From Apostichopus japonicus (taxonomy: Eukaryota; Echinodermata; Holothuroidea; Aspidochirotida; Stichopodidae): a stretch of 64,000 nucleotides of DNA. The stretch spans positions 16,671,876 through 16,735,875 of the forward strand of contig NC_092567.1 of assembly GCF_037975245.1 (NCBI RefSeq), given 5' to 3'. The notes under the pieces were generated by a model, which was given only the letters and a program-made list of their open reading frames with translations, searched no databases and was not told the DNA's origin. Of this stretch, positions 31,644 through 43,800 are shown piece by piece (the first letter of the stretch is position 1; every line of letters begins with the position of its first letter). The translations under genes were made by a program, and so were the position numbers.

Positions 31644-31747
31644 CTCAGTACAGATTCTTCTGTACTTAAAGATGTGACCTTTACCACTACAGTAGACCTG
31701 CACAGGTAGCCTCCTCTTAAAGAGCTCTTTATACAGTATATCTATAT

Positions 31748-31793
31748 ATCGCTTCTCGGCCTTTTGGCTAACATCATGTGTAGTATCTGTTCC
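31748..31793 (+). ncRNA. U2 snRNA 5'-end fragment (pseudogene or U2-headed SINE)
   Basis: ATCGCTTCTCGGCCTTTTGG begins a match of about 44 nt to the 5' end of U2 snRNA, with only two evident substitutions. It stops before the Sm site and 3' domain, which are absent. The following sequence forms a small hairpin (TTCCCTTTCGAGGGGAA) unlike U2. It is therefore not a complete U2 gene. It lies about 220 bp upstream of the receptor start codon. Confidence 0.75.
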
Positions 31794-32011
31794 CTTTCGA
31801 GGGGAATGGTGATGCACACCCGACGATGATCACACAGTCACAGTCCACGATGCAAGGGGACTGGGTTTAAGAGAGGATCAGTCGTTCGGTAGTTTGGTTT
31901 TTGTGTCCAGGTTCTTTCCTGGGTGACTTTTTTAAAGAGTATATATCTGGCTTGGTACAGTATTTTCTAACTGATCTGTTTCTCTGTTTCTCATTACAGG
32001 TGTACTAAACC

Positions 32012-32708
32012 ATGACCGGGGAAGGCTTATACAGCCTATGCCCAGTTCACAGGTTGGTAATCTGTCTATTATTTTACCGGGGAGTCAGCTCGGTGCTGAG
32101 TCTGGTTCCGGTGCCCCCCGAACATTCCAATAACGATACCGTCGAGGTCAGTATATACCACAGAGATTGTCCGGACGGTTACTTCCGAGTCCGGAACCCG
32201 TCGCCGAACGTCGTCTTCGGCGACGAGAGAGCGACAGACGTCCCGTTACCCCCGCCGTGCAGACTCTGTTCCTCGTGTAGGAGAGGGGAGTACATTGTAA
32301 CAAAATGCAGCCCCACTAATAACACTCGATGCGGGTGTCCGGAGAGGTTAAAATATTCGCCGGACTTGGCCCATTGCGTCCCCCCGGAAGGGCTGGAGAG
32401 AAACTGGACGATAGTAGACCTGAAGCACTGGCAACGGGAGCGGAATCCATCGACGACCAGCCAACAGATAGAGATCAATCTCACGACCAAAGTCTCCCAC
32501 AACGCCATGATGTCGAAGAGCGACGGCGCCATGCAGGAGAGCAACGCACAAGTCGATCATGCCATCAAACCCGATTGGACGGATTTCTACATCCTCACGG
32601 TATCGTCGACGGCCGTTCTCTTCTTCACCCTCAGTCTGGTACTTCTGTTCCTGATGGCGGTCATGAAGGCACGAAGCTGGTACCTGTATCGCAGGTTGCC
32701 AGGAAGCG
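32012..32708 (+). CDS. TNFR-like receptor, exon with ectodomain and membrane span
   Basis: The exon opens at about 32001 after CATTACAG; coding starts at the ATG at 32012. It encodes residues 1-232 and ends AAGCG before GTAAGA (phase 1). It is GC-richer than its surroundings, as expected of coding sequence. A Penelope-type retroposon lies just inside the following intron. Confidence 0.82.
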
Positions 32709-35660
32709 GTAAGAAATTCAGACGCTTTCTTCACATTTGATATAAAATAAAACTGTTAGCAAACTGCTTATCCATTAGAGAGCCTGTGTAATAGAATGTG
32801 TAAAAGTAAGTTGGCCTGACGTTTCAATCCTAGCAGGATCTTCTTCAAATGCTAAATGACAAGTAACAGTAACAGAAGGGACGAAAACATGCACAGAATA
32901 CAGACAGGTTAATGAGCATGGTGAACACAAAGAGATAGAACTATGTAAGGGATTAGTAGACAAGGGATGGAGAGAAGAAAGAAAGAAACCAACAGGGGAA
33001 GAGGAAATGTAGGAGAACGTCAGGCCAACTTACCTTTACACATTCTTTACATTTGTGTACATATACAGTCTATACCCCGGAGGCTCCATTAGATTTCAAC
33101 ATGAAGCGAATAAAAATTATGAGAGATTTTTGTTGACCGTGTATTCAGGCAACGACTTGACAAGAGTCTTTTACTATCATACTTATCTGTGGCAGAGCGT
33201 CCATACAATCAGGGGGGCGTATGCCCCCCCCCCCCTGACGGACTCAAATGGACTGCTGGCGCCCTTTTCAGCTTTTTACCACTTTTTACTTATTCGCAAT
33301 TATTGACTTTTTTATTACGCTCTCATCTATCTATTGACATTTTTCACATTTATCACATTATCTGCAAATTAGCAAGGCCCGGAAAGGGTCATTTCCGGCG
33401 ATCTAGGGAATATCTTTTCTCACAAAAATTCTGTACGCTCTGCACCAACCTCTGGTGGCGCTCCGCTTAGATAGTGTCGAAAGCGCCCCTACAGACCATT
33501 CTCGCTCCCCGACCAATACCCCTAGCTCCGCCGCTGATACTTATAAGGGCAGTGTGCTTGAACTAGAGGATGGTAAATTAGTCAATGAAAGTGCCAATAT
33601 GCAGCTACATGAAAGCAAATCTATGAAAGCAAAGTGTGGGTCCGCCTTATTGAGCATAAGAAACCCGCAATTGTGTTGTTGTATAACATGTGGAGATTGA
33701 AAGGTCACTTGAGGTCAGCAGAGGCCAAAGTTTGAAAATCGTATAAAAGACAAATGACTCAAAAATTAGAGAGTGGTTTCAACATCAAAACTTGGTTTAT
33801 TGGAGCCACCCCAATTGTCATCTGTGGAGGTCAAAGTTTGACAACATTTAAAACATTGTAAATCCAAAAGTGAAACACCAATGAGCCTGTGCAGTTTACA
33901 TTAAACGTTTCCCTAGAAAGTTCAGCAAGGAATCACTTGCTTGTTGCCAAAATAACTAAACATAAAAATATTTGATTTTTTGCTAATTATCTACATTTTT
34001 TGGAAATTTATGACTATGATGGGATGGGGACCAGTGTCCTCTGGGTTTGTAGCCCAGAGATCACATTATCTAAAATTTCAAAACCAGTTTTCCATGATAT
34101 TTTAACTAAATAGAATTACATATTTATTATGGATACCAGCATCAAACATTGAATAACAAGGATGCAAGAACCTACTGTTAGATCAGCTTGTAGGGAGCAT
34201 ATATTTTTGTATGCATGTGCCTGAATGCTGATATCAACAAAACCCTCAGATTGTTTTTTGTGCATTTATTCTTCAGTTTTTTTGATGGCTGTAAAGTATA
34301 AAATGTGAGTGTGGGGGCTTGTAAGGAAGAGGGGGGGGGGGGGGTGGGAGATAAAAAGTATTACCACCAGTGGTTAACTTTATAATGTCTATCTATTCCA
34401 GGGGTAACTCTTTGTTTCCGTGGCTGGTTATCAAGGGTACTGAGTAGAAACAGAAGTGGTGGACCATCAGATACGAGGCAAACAATCAGCATGGTGAACA
34501 GGACGCACACAGACCAAGGAACGACGGCCAGAGACCAGGAGGGTAAAGATGAGGAGGAGAGGGCGCCGGAACCGATCCTGATGACATCATCTCCGTCCAC
34601 CCCTCCTGACAGCTACTTGCAGTATTCCGAAGTCATAAACTACATGACCGGTATCAACGCCATCATCTGCTGTGCCGATCTAAAATTCACTTTCCCTCAA
34701 AAGAAGACCTACGTGAGCTCGTGCATCACTTCCGAAGAGGACATCATGGACACCCAAACTAGGGGGAGCCCCAATTTTATTTTACAGGCCTGCCATCAAA
34801 CTGTGAACGTGGTCCTAGGCCAAGAGCAGCACAAGTGCTGCCGCCACAGAAACAAACTGACATTAGAGTCCAGTGACGTCTGTTCTTTAGGACAATTTGA
34901 GTCTTCCACCCTGGAAGTACAAGGCCGGCCTCCTGGCAGAGCTAAACCAATCTCCCCGCTGGCGAACGACCTGTCGGAGACCTGGTCGCTGATGGAGGAG
35001 GGCGCTTGCCAGCACGAACAGAACGCTTGTATAAAACCGGAGGACATTCTGAACCTTTACATGGAGATCGCTACGCCGTTTAAAAAGAGTCCTGATTTGA
35101 AATTTAAAGGCTCGTTAAGGCTCTACCTGAAGAGCGGTACGTCTCATCACGAGCCGGCGTTGCAAGAGAAAGTCAAATTAAAATACAAGAACGAGAAGAA
35201 AAAGAGAGACTGCATTGAGTCGGGAGATACGGACGTAGATGAAGCTTTATCGAGGGTAGAGGGGGGCGGGATTAAGAGGAAGGGTAGAGGGAATATCGGT
35301 AGCCCACCGTACTCCAATTCAGAGGAGTGTCTGGTTCATCAGCAAATTCAGACGCCGTTGTTACATCATCAATCGCACGGTTCGTCCTCACCCTGCGTGT
35401 ATAACGGCCAGACACAGGCCGACAGATTACACATGGAGCCCGACGTGAGCCCTGCATGCTGGCGCTCAGAGACGGGGAGTCTGGAAGGCCGGAGCAGGTT
35501 GTATTGTATTCCAGCAGAGCAGGGTTGTCTCGAGGAACCCAGTGAGGCTGTAAGTGAAAGCTCTGTCGAGGTGACCGTGGATATACATAGCGAGGAGCTA
35601 CAGCCACTGAATTCACCTTTAGGTCAAAGGTCAGGAGTGTTAGCCATAACCAGTGTATAG
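32012..35660 (+). CDS. TNF-receptor-superfamily-like type I membrane protein
   Basis: Two coding exons (32012-32708, 34402-35660) join in phase 1 to give 651 aa. Residues 1-30 look like a signal peptide. C53, then C83-x2-C86-x2-C89-x9-C99-x7-C107-x-C109, form one TNFR-type cysteine-rich domain ending TNNTRCGCP; C122 lies just beyond it. N-glycosylation sequons are at N41, N103, N131 and N156. Residues 192-218 form a transmembrane helix followed by basic residues. The cytoplasmic tail of about 430 aa shows no death domain I recognise. It holds a Lys-rich segment, possible but weak TRAF-type motifs (TSEE, ALQE), and ends ITSV, a class I PDZ-ligand pattern. An acceptor at 31999-32000 just before the ATG implies an upstream 5'UTR exon. 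The family call rests on the cysteine pattern plus topology; ligand and paralogue are unknown. Confidence 0.8.
32740..33042 (+). mobile_element. Penelope-type fold-back retroposon, TNFR-like intron copy
   Basis: The left end carries the outer arm (AACTGTTAGCAAACTGCTTA), followed by TGTGTAAAAG-like inner ends at both sides. The right end is ...CTTACCTTTACACA. Flanking duplications are TTCTTCACATTTG (32727-32739) and TTCTTTACATTTG (33043-33055), 12 of 13 identical. The hammerhead-like core on the minus strand has one change in the CTGAAGA box (TTGAAGA). The element starts 32 nt into the intron. Confidence 0.83.
33187..33536. mobile_element. Short hAT-like element (350 bp)
   Basis: An exact 8-bp duplication ATACTTAT (33179-33186, 33537-33544) brackets ends CTGTGGCAGAGC and GCTCCGCCGCTG, 9 of 12 complementary. 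A shared-module copy is at 33378-33476. It lies in the intron of the TNFR-like gene. Confidence 0.75.
34402..35660 (+). CDS. TNFR-like receptor, cytoplasmic-tail exon
   Basis: Acceptor TCTATTCCAG, then GGGTAACTC. The frame runs 1259 nt to TAG at 35658-35660, encoding residues 233-651 in a single exon. Composition is polar with Ser/Glu/Lys-rich stretches. The C-terminus is GQRSGVLAITSV. An internal ATG at 34491 would be a poor start, since the upstream part is in frame with exon 1. Confidence 0.8.
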
Positions 35661-36745
35661 AAAACTCTCCTTTCAATATTTATGTACTAGATGTTGGTTG
35701 TCTCCATCTCTCTCTCGTTGGTTGCAATTTTTTTTTTTTCTTTCCTTAATCCTAAACTTTATTTATGGGCGCCAGTCGTATCAAAATTTTTGAAATAGTT
35801 TTGTGATGACGCGAACAGCACCGCCAACAGACTGGTGTTATTATATTTTTAAGGCAATTTTGGGGGTTTTATTCTTGAGTAATGTGGTTATAGCAGCATT
35901 GATATGTCTGTTCATGTGGCAGGTGTACAAATACTGTACAAAGCATGGTGTTCAACCAGATTAAGGGTTTTATTATAAGACCATAGTATAAGTAAGAACT
36001 AATATATCAGTTATTAGATTAATGCATTGCAAGCTACAGCATACTGTACATCTGTAATGAGCCACTACTGTATGCGTTGTAAGACAGGATGGTATGACTA
36101 GAAAAACACCTTTATCAATAATCAAGTATGATATGGTTACATTCTTTATTAATATCAAACTTAAATTGGGAAATACTTAATATTAACACAGCTTTTTGTT
36201 TTTGTTTTAGTATGTTAGTTCTGTTTGGATACTCAAAAGCCATAGCAATGCACTTTACCAGCTTTTTCATCAATAATTTAAGTAATTAGAGGGAAGTCAA
36301 CATTTTACACAGTATTAAAGTTTTTCTTGCAATAGGTGGGGCATACAAATACAAAAAGGTATTTTGACGATCTGAATGGAATTATTAGTCGCTTGACGAT
36401 GGTAATGTGGTGAAGAAAACTAGTCTCATTTTAAGTAAAACTTTGAAGGTCTGTAAATATTGCAGAAGATTAATGAAAAAGTACCAACAACTGCTAAAAA
36501 CATTTTATGAACATTGTCATGTTAGAAACATTGTTAAGTATTTGAAAAATCTGCTGCTATTATACATGTCAGTGCAGTTGGAAAGTGGGTAGGAATGTTA
36601 GCATTACATGAAACAAAATATATCCCAGATGTGAATTCAGATAATATATTTGTAACTCTCCTCAATGTACATTTAACATTGCTTGAAGTATTTTGAAGAT
36701 AAACATGTGTTTGTCGGACAAAATGGCTGGAGTATAAGTGCAACG
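35661..36745. other. 3' flank of the TNFR-like gene, nothing recognised
   Basis: Presumably holds the 3' UTR. I cannot choose a polyadenylation site with confidence. Confidence 0.45.
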
Positions 36746-37160
36746 TTGAGTCTGTTATGAATTGATTTTATAACTTACCGAGTCTAGCAATGTGTCTGTT
36801 ATGAATTGATTTTATGACTCAATTAGTAGCAATGAGTCTGCATTGGGTTGATTTTATAACTCAATGAGTCTGTTATGAATTGATTTTATAACTCAATACG
36901 TCTAGAAATTAGTCTGTAGTGAATGTATTTTATAACTCAATTATTCTAGAATTGAGTCTGTAATGAAATTGTTTTATAACTCAATTAGTCTAGAAATGAG
37001 TCTGTTATGAATTGATATTACATGTCAATTAGTCTAGCAATGAGTCTGTTATGAAAATGATTTAACATGTCAATTAGTCTAACAATAAGTCTGTAATTAA
37101 TTGATTTATTAGTCTAGCTATGAGTCTGTTATGAATTAATTTTATAACTCAATATATATG
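36746..37160. repeat. Imperfect tandem repeat, units of about 40-45 bp
   Basis: GAGTCTGTTATGAATTGATT followed by TTATAACTCAATTAGTCTAG recurs about nine times with substitutions and length changes. Confidence 0.85.
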
Positions 37161-38905
37161 AGAAGAGGTTGACAGTCAGATCCATTATTTGTGATAAGGA
37201 GGTAGTTCCTAACTGCTGCATGCATATTTATGAGATTTAAAATAATACTATGTTAAGTTCCATTAGTATATCAGAATAATAGCACACATATTTTAGCACA
37301 CAGAAAATCCCTTATAAAATATCATATAGGTCAATACGGTTCTGGACCCTTTGAATTATTTTCAAGGAATTAGGAGTGTTCATTTTTACATGCCTCACCG
37401 AAGTAGCACGCATTGAGTCGGGCAGTAAAATTCTCGTTGAATTTTGAACATTAGTGATTTATGTTTGCCTTTTCGGCATATTCCGGGGGTTAGCATGATA
37501 CCATTTAATCTGCTGAATATTTGCCAAATTAAATATGCTAGAAATAAGCCAAAGAGGCTATCGGCAATTGGCCAAATCTTATGTGTTTGTTTCTTCTAAT
37601 GGTGTGAGTGTTTCCATCTTGACAATGCTAAAACTTGCAGGCGGCTCATAAGAAGAACATAACAGCAACTGTGGTGAAATTAGGTGACAAAAAATGTAAT
37701 TTAAACAAAAACAGTCATTGCAAAATTCTGCCTGAACCTTCAAGTTTACAAGACAGATATATGTTTGATGGTCTTTTAGGGTTAGAATCCATTGTGATGT
37801 TGTCAGCCAGGCATAGTTCCCAAATAGTAGTAGAGGGGGCTCTTGTCAATTAATATAAATGGTGCACTTTTTAAATTTGTTATGTCTTACTGGTATTTGT
37901 TATATACTGCCCTCTTCATCAGAGTTCAGGATCGATTGAGTAGTTAGTAAACACTCATTCTGTAACTTGTATTTATAGGATAAAATATAGCTTAGTACTG
38001 AGTTGCATTGTCGGGGATGTTTAAAATTTCTATTTTTTTCCTCCTTTTTCTTTGTAACTTCAGATTTGATTTATCTGGTTGGACGATGTTCTATTTAGAA
38101 TAAAAGAGTAATAGGAAAGGTGCTACTGTACTTCCAAGATACCAGTATAATTTCATACTTTCATTTCAGTTTTATCGTGGACATGAGACAGGAGGTAGCT
38201 CCATTTTATGGAATTGGCAACAGTTTGTATTTGGCGATGCATTGCCAGCGCAAGATTTTGCATTAGAAGTAGGAAGTCTTTATGTGATGATCGTAGAAAT
38301 CATTGGAAGATAACAACTTGTGAATTTTGGTGGTTGGAAGGTGGCAGTGTGAGTGTGAGTCCATAATAATGAAATATAGTGATGATTGATAATTTTTACA
38401 ATATCTGTGTCAAATATAGACTTGTAAAGAAACCCTCAGTCATGTGACAACAAGTTTATGTTAAGAAAATGACTTTGGGTTGCATAATTATTCTACAAGG
38501 TTTTTTTCCACTTTGGCTTTCCATACAACAATTCTTATCTGTATAAATAATACTAAAATATTACATTTGATGTTATTATCCTATACACTCTGAAGTCAAT
38601 CTTGTCTTGAACTGAAGTGTGAAGAGAGAAAGTTTATGGAATCATGTGGATATATCAATCAGTCGCAATCTTTTCAAATTTAGTGAAGAAACCGGCGGAT
38701 TATACCGTAAAACTCCGTTGACCACTACCTAATGAATATGTCTTACGGTTATTGTTTCCTTTGTGAATCAAATATTATAGGGGTAAGATTTTAACTTACT
38801 GGCAAATATATTGTGTAAGAGTTTAGTTATGGCTGGTAAACAGAAGAGAAGATTAGCAATAGTACCAGGAAAACAGAAATAGAAGTAAACAATTATTCAT
38901 AAATG
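37161..38905. other. Non-coding interval, nothing recognised
   Basis: AT-rich; short frames without motifs. Confidence 0.45.
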
Positions 38906-39260
38906 TGTTAAATCAGCAGTAGTGAACACCTATTTCAACAGCGGTGAACACTAGACCGATATCTACAGTGGTGAACCCTAGATCTGCTGATATTAACAGT
39001 GATGAATATTGATATCAGCAGCTGTGAGTGCGACTGATATCATCAGTGGTGAAGGATATCAACAATGGTATTCACCGCTGATATCAATAGTAGTGAACAC
39101 CTATTTCAGCAGTGGTGAACACTAGACCGATATCTACAGTGGTGAAACCCCAGATATGCTGATATCATGTGTGACTACTATCGTTGATTGTGAACACTGC
39201 TATGTGAACAGTGGCGAACACTGCTGATATGAATAGTGTTGAACACTCTTGATATAAACA
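38906..39260. repeat. Imperfect minisatellite with GTGAACAC and GATATC words
   Basis: Short units such as AGTGGTGAACACTAGACCGA and TATCTACAGTGGTGAA recur. A block of about 70 bp at 38920-38985 is repeated near 39090-39155. Confidence 0.75.
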
Positions 39261-40094
39261 GTTCTGCTGTCAGGGGTGGTGAACATTTTCTGGTATATTT
39301 AAGCAGTGAACTGTGGGTTTGTATGATAAGTAATAAAGGTTGCTGTCAAATTACATCTTCAAAGGTGCTTTTTTGCCCTATTTGGGATTGCATTTCTCAT
39401 GTTGTGTTGTGGACATATTGCCAAAAAAACCTAACAAAACTTTACAACATTAACAGCATGTCTTAGCTTTGAGATGCATTCATAGTGTTATAATGTGGTT
39501 GGTTCTTAAAGCACAGTGAGGTAACATTGTTTTGTCACGACCAACTCGAGGCCATATCGAGGCTTGTAAGTATATAATTATTCTGGCCTGGTTTGGGTTT
39601 TGGCTAGACATGTCTATGCTGTGGTGGGTTGAGGTATATTAAATACTGGCTGCCAATTACAATTCCTGCCACAATGCTCAATTTTTGTAAATGATGTATA
39701 ACCAACTATAATATGACTGTAGAAAAAGTTGTATTTGAGTAAATGTTACCATCATGGTTCATGTAAAGTACACAGTCAATGTTTTTTATGGTGGGGGCTT
39801 TAAGTTCACTTCTTGTATCAAATTGATCCTACAATGTGTCATATAATTTAATGTTATATGTTTACCTATGCAATTAAAAATTCTTTCCTTGCAAAGTTAG
39901 TGTGCATTTTGTCATTTTTCATGTTGTGGATGTTACTACTAATTGGAAAATGATCATTATACATTTTCCAATTTTAAATTTAATTTATTTTACATCCTTG
40001 ATACTTGATCTAAGATCCTCAACAATTTATGCCTCAGGGTATGTACGGTATGGTAAAGTGTAAATGCTCCAGAAAGACTCGGCAAAACAAGGTC

Positions 40095-40264
40095 ATATCT
40101 TGTTATGGTAGCAGAATCAAATGAACATAGCATGTTACGGTTTCATAACCACACAGTCTTAGTTTGTTACTGTTTCAGAACCACATGAACATAGCTTGTT
40201 ACAGTTTCATAACCACATGGTCTTAGTTTTTTGCTGTTAAGGAACCACATGAACATAGCTTGTC
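40095..40264. repeat. 65-bp-class tandem repeat, about 2.5 copies
   Basis: ACATGAACATAGCTTGTTAC, then GTTTCATAACCACATGGTCT and TAGTTTGTTACTGTT, repeat in order. It lies upstream of the CYB5R first exon. Confidence 0.75.
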
Positions 40265-40809
40265 TGGTGCTGTTGCTTCCTCCATTTAAAGTTGCATGGC
40301 TCACTACACATTGAAGTTTTTACCTTCTCAGAATGAACCAGCTTAGCCAGTTGCGGGCCATAGTTTGGTAGATCGTTGGAAACTTGCCAAATTGGAAAAA
40401 AAATATCATTCTGAATGCACAAACTGTGATTTGCAAATACACTAGACTTACACTACAATTCCCTCTACCTGTAGTAGCAATTTGTTCAAAGTTCCCCAGT
40501 TGAGACATTCAGCGGTCATTGATGAACAGAGGTATTACGTCATTTTTACCAGGGTCGTTAATTTCGTGAAAGTAGCCACTTTGTACGTGTTGAATCTACA
40601 TGTACATATACAGGTATTGTCTCAGTCTCAGTTCGCCCTCATTCACATCTCGCGTTCCAAAGTACCACTTGGATCATACAGTATCCCAGCTGTCGTAGGC
40701 TAAGGGCTGCAGAAGTGATAACTTGAAACATCACCTTTCTCTTATATTACCGCAGTCATATTTGAGAATCTTCTCTGTTGTTCCTGTCACTACTCACTAT
40801 TGGGACAAA

Positions 40810-40830
40810 ATGAGCTCCGAAGGCAACGCT
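40810..40830 (+). CDS. CYB5R: CYB5R candidate coding exon 1 (7 codons)
   Basis: ATGAGCTCCGAAGGCAACGC followed by T and then GTAAGA encodes M-S-S-E-G-N-A in phase 0, matching the phase-0 start of the anchor exon 9.3 kb downstream. A short polar N-terminus before the membrane anchor fits the family. The choice rests on start, donor and phase only; another upstream exon remains possible. Confidence 0.6.
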
Positions 40831-43800
40831 GTAAGATATTCTGAAAACTGAAATAGAATAACTATACGTAAACATAATAATCTATTTATAATAAATAGGC
40901 CTAGGCCATGAAAACCTGCCTTACTCTTAGTTAGAATTACTTAAGTTAGCCTAGGCTAGGCCTGTACTGTAGTGTTACTACTAGGTTAGGCCGAACAGGG
41001 GGTGAAAGGGTCGGAAGTTTTCTTAGGCCTAGGCTAGGTCTTCTGCTTCTGTAGGATACTCGTTAAAAACCCCTCTCGGGTATCACAACGAGGATGTTGG
41101 TGTGCAGCGCAGCAGAGCTAATAATAATGCAATCTTGTATTAAACACCTCAAGGGCTCTCTTTAACAGCCTTAGGATAATGTATTCCAGTCTTTTAGTTT
41201 TATGGTCCTACAGGGGAGGTCTTCAAAAATTTAGCCCTCATTGTTGTGATATTGAAACTACGAAAACATGCGTTGGCCAAGGTCTAACTCTATGAATCAA
41301 AATGAGAAGAAAATGCTCACTCCCCCAACTAAAGTTTCCAATTGTTTAACCCTTTTTTACTACTGTCAGAAAAGTAGCCTAGCTGACTCAATGATAGAGA
41401 GCAATAATGGCATAGCCTACATGCAAGATTAAGGCTACAGTGTAGGCCCATTAATATAAATACTGAACTATTTCATTCAAATATGCCTATATTCATATTG
41501 CAAATTTCCAATGAGCATTGAAAAATGTTTCCTCCATATTTTAAAGTATGGTAAATGTCATTTATTATTAACCAATTTTATACAGACTAAATAAGTCGAG
41601 AGGGGGGCCATAGTGCTTACGAGGGCTAAATCTCTTCGAAAATGACTAAGTCCGAATTCTGTGTAGTACAGTAAGTTGTTAGTATGGCAGTCTGTGATCA
41701 CTGAGAGGTTGACAAAGTTCCCACCCCCCATGGATAAACGCAACGCCCTGTCGTTCCCAAATTCATACAACATGAATCTTGAGGGTGTATTCGAAATTTA
41801 TCACATCCTCGCTCACCGGGCTAATTCCCTTGCTTTATAGGGGCAAGGGGGTCTTCAACTTTGCCAATTTTACACCCATTGACTGCATGTAAAACGATTT
41901 AAATAAAAACTAAATCCGTGGTCACTGAAAGGTTGACAAAGTTCTGACTCCCCATGAATAAAAACATGACACCCTTACCCCTATAAAACAAAGGAATTAG
42001 CCCCGTGAGGGGGGTTGTGATAAATTTTGTAGACACCCTCTTCATGTTGTATGAATTTGGGAGCGACGGGTGTTTTCTTTTTAGAAAACTATTGACACAA
42101 CAATTTGTATAAGCTAGAGTGTATGTATCCAATCAGCAACATACCCCGTTAAGCTAATATTATTTGTTTTGTACTGATTATACATGGATGAATATCAAGC
42201 TATTTAGTTGCACCCCATAGCCCAGATAACCAGACCTTCATGAAATTGGTAGCTAAGGAGGAATAGGAATTTATTTTGTTGGTGTTTTCAACTCGAGATA
42301 AGTGGTGTACAATCCATGTTCACTGTGTTTATTGTCTAGCATTTGTGGACACCCCTATCTGGACTATGGTATCATCCATACAAATTTGGTATGGTCCATG
42401 CGAATGTTGTATTTTCCATGCTACTTGGGTTGACCTAACAGTGACCTAGTATTTAAGTTGATGGCATGTGGTAGCAATACATCTCTCTCATACCTGCTGC
42501 CATACAGGTAAGACCTATTTCTCTATTTTGGCCTGTACTTTAACTTTCTACGCATGTATGAATCTTGTGCTTTAACAATCGCCTAGCTTACTAGCCGTTT
42601 TCTTGCTATGGTACACCATTAGTGTACATGTACCTATTTACAGTATACTCTGCCTCTTACAGTATTATATATATTTTGTGTAAGTTTATGGCCTTGCAGC
42701 AGCTTTAAGGATATTTCTTTCTGGTCTGGCCTACAGTAGGAGCTTTAGTCTTGACAAGGGCTAGGTATTACTGTATACTTTAGCTATTCGTACATTTTGG
42801 CGATATTGGGAGGCAATTTGAGTACAGGTGGGATGTGTGAAGCACCAGAGGATTTACTATTAAATTTACTTGTTGAGGATTCAGTAAGTTTATTCTTAAA
42901 AGACTTCTTCACTATTTCTTACTATTTAAGAATGTTTCAGTCACCACAACAAACAAGTATGGCCTTCAAAGCCTTTATAATTAGGAACATGAAATTTTAA
43001 GAATGTGGGGAGCTGTCCCCATCTTTGTAGAAGAAACAAAAGTTTGCTGTACGGTATGTTGACTATCAACTTGAGGTTTACTGTTTATATTCCCCATACT
43101 ATGCAAGGATATAACATTATTCTTTATTAAATTTGTGCAGAATCCATGGCTAGACTTTGTAATTGCTGTGTAAATTTCTGATGAATATCACTCTTTTTTA
43201 TTTGACGCACTAGCATGCTTTTCTGAGCATCCGTGGCTTAAAGGATAATTCCGATGTCGGACAAAACGCAAAAGTCAAATCGAAGAGAAAAATATTATCC
43301 ATTTTTAGTTGAAAACACAATCTCAATCATCATGTCTCTCTAACTTGATGCATATATATGTATAATGTTTGTTGATTGAATGTTACCAGTTTTGTTCATT
43401 CTGCTGTTGCTATACATATGCTTAAATTTACAAAGTATGACCAAATTTACAAAATAGAAATATCATGACGTTGCAAATTTGCGGTAAGTTGAGAATGTGG
43501 TTTAACCTTAAGATGTAGAAACAATTTGGCTAATTAACGCATTAACTTCAACCACCACAAAATCCTTTCAAATCAGTGCACCCATGTATACATGCTAAAT
43601 GACAACATTTTCAGTTTTATGCAAATTAGCATTTTAATCCACTCACCGAATATTCATTTTGTTTTCATGCTTGGTTAAAGAGCATGCATGCTTTCTTTTC
43701 CTTTACCATAGTTTCAATGTTGTTTGTCTTTGTTTTCTTTTGGTGCTGGCTGGTCTCCTCTTGGCTTCATCTATTCTTGCATCTCCTCTAGAGGGTAGGT

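Noticed and set aside
31189-31817. Long Phe/Gly/Pro/Lys-rich frames on both strands
   Set aside because: They come from the low-complexity repeats of the fold-back element at 31056-31643.
31748-31930. Functional U2 snRNA gene
   Set aside because: Only the first 44 nt match; the Sm site and 3' stem-loops are missing.
32329-32734. Alternative frames on both strands within the receptor exon
   Set aside because: Shadows of the GC-richer TNFR-like coding exon; only the frame with signal peptide, cysteine pattern and membrane span makes sense.
34491-35660. Separate 389-aa gene starting at 34491
   Set aside because: Sequence upstream of this ATG is in frame back to a good acceptor and joins the membrane exon in phase, so it is the receptor tail.
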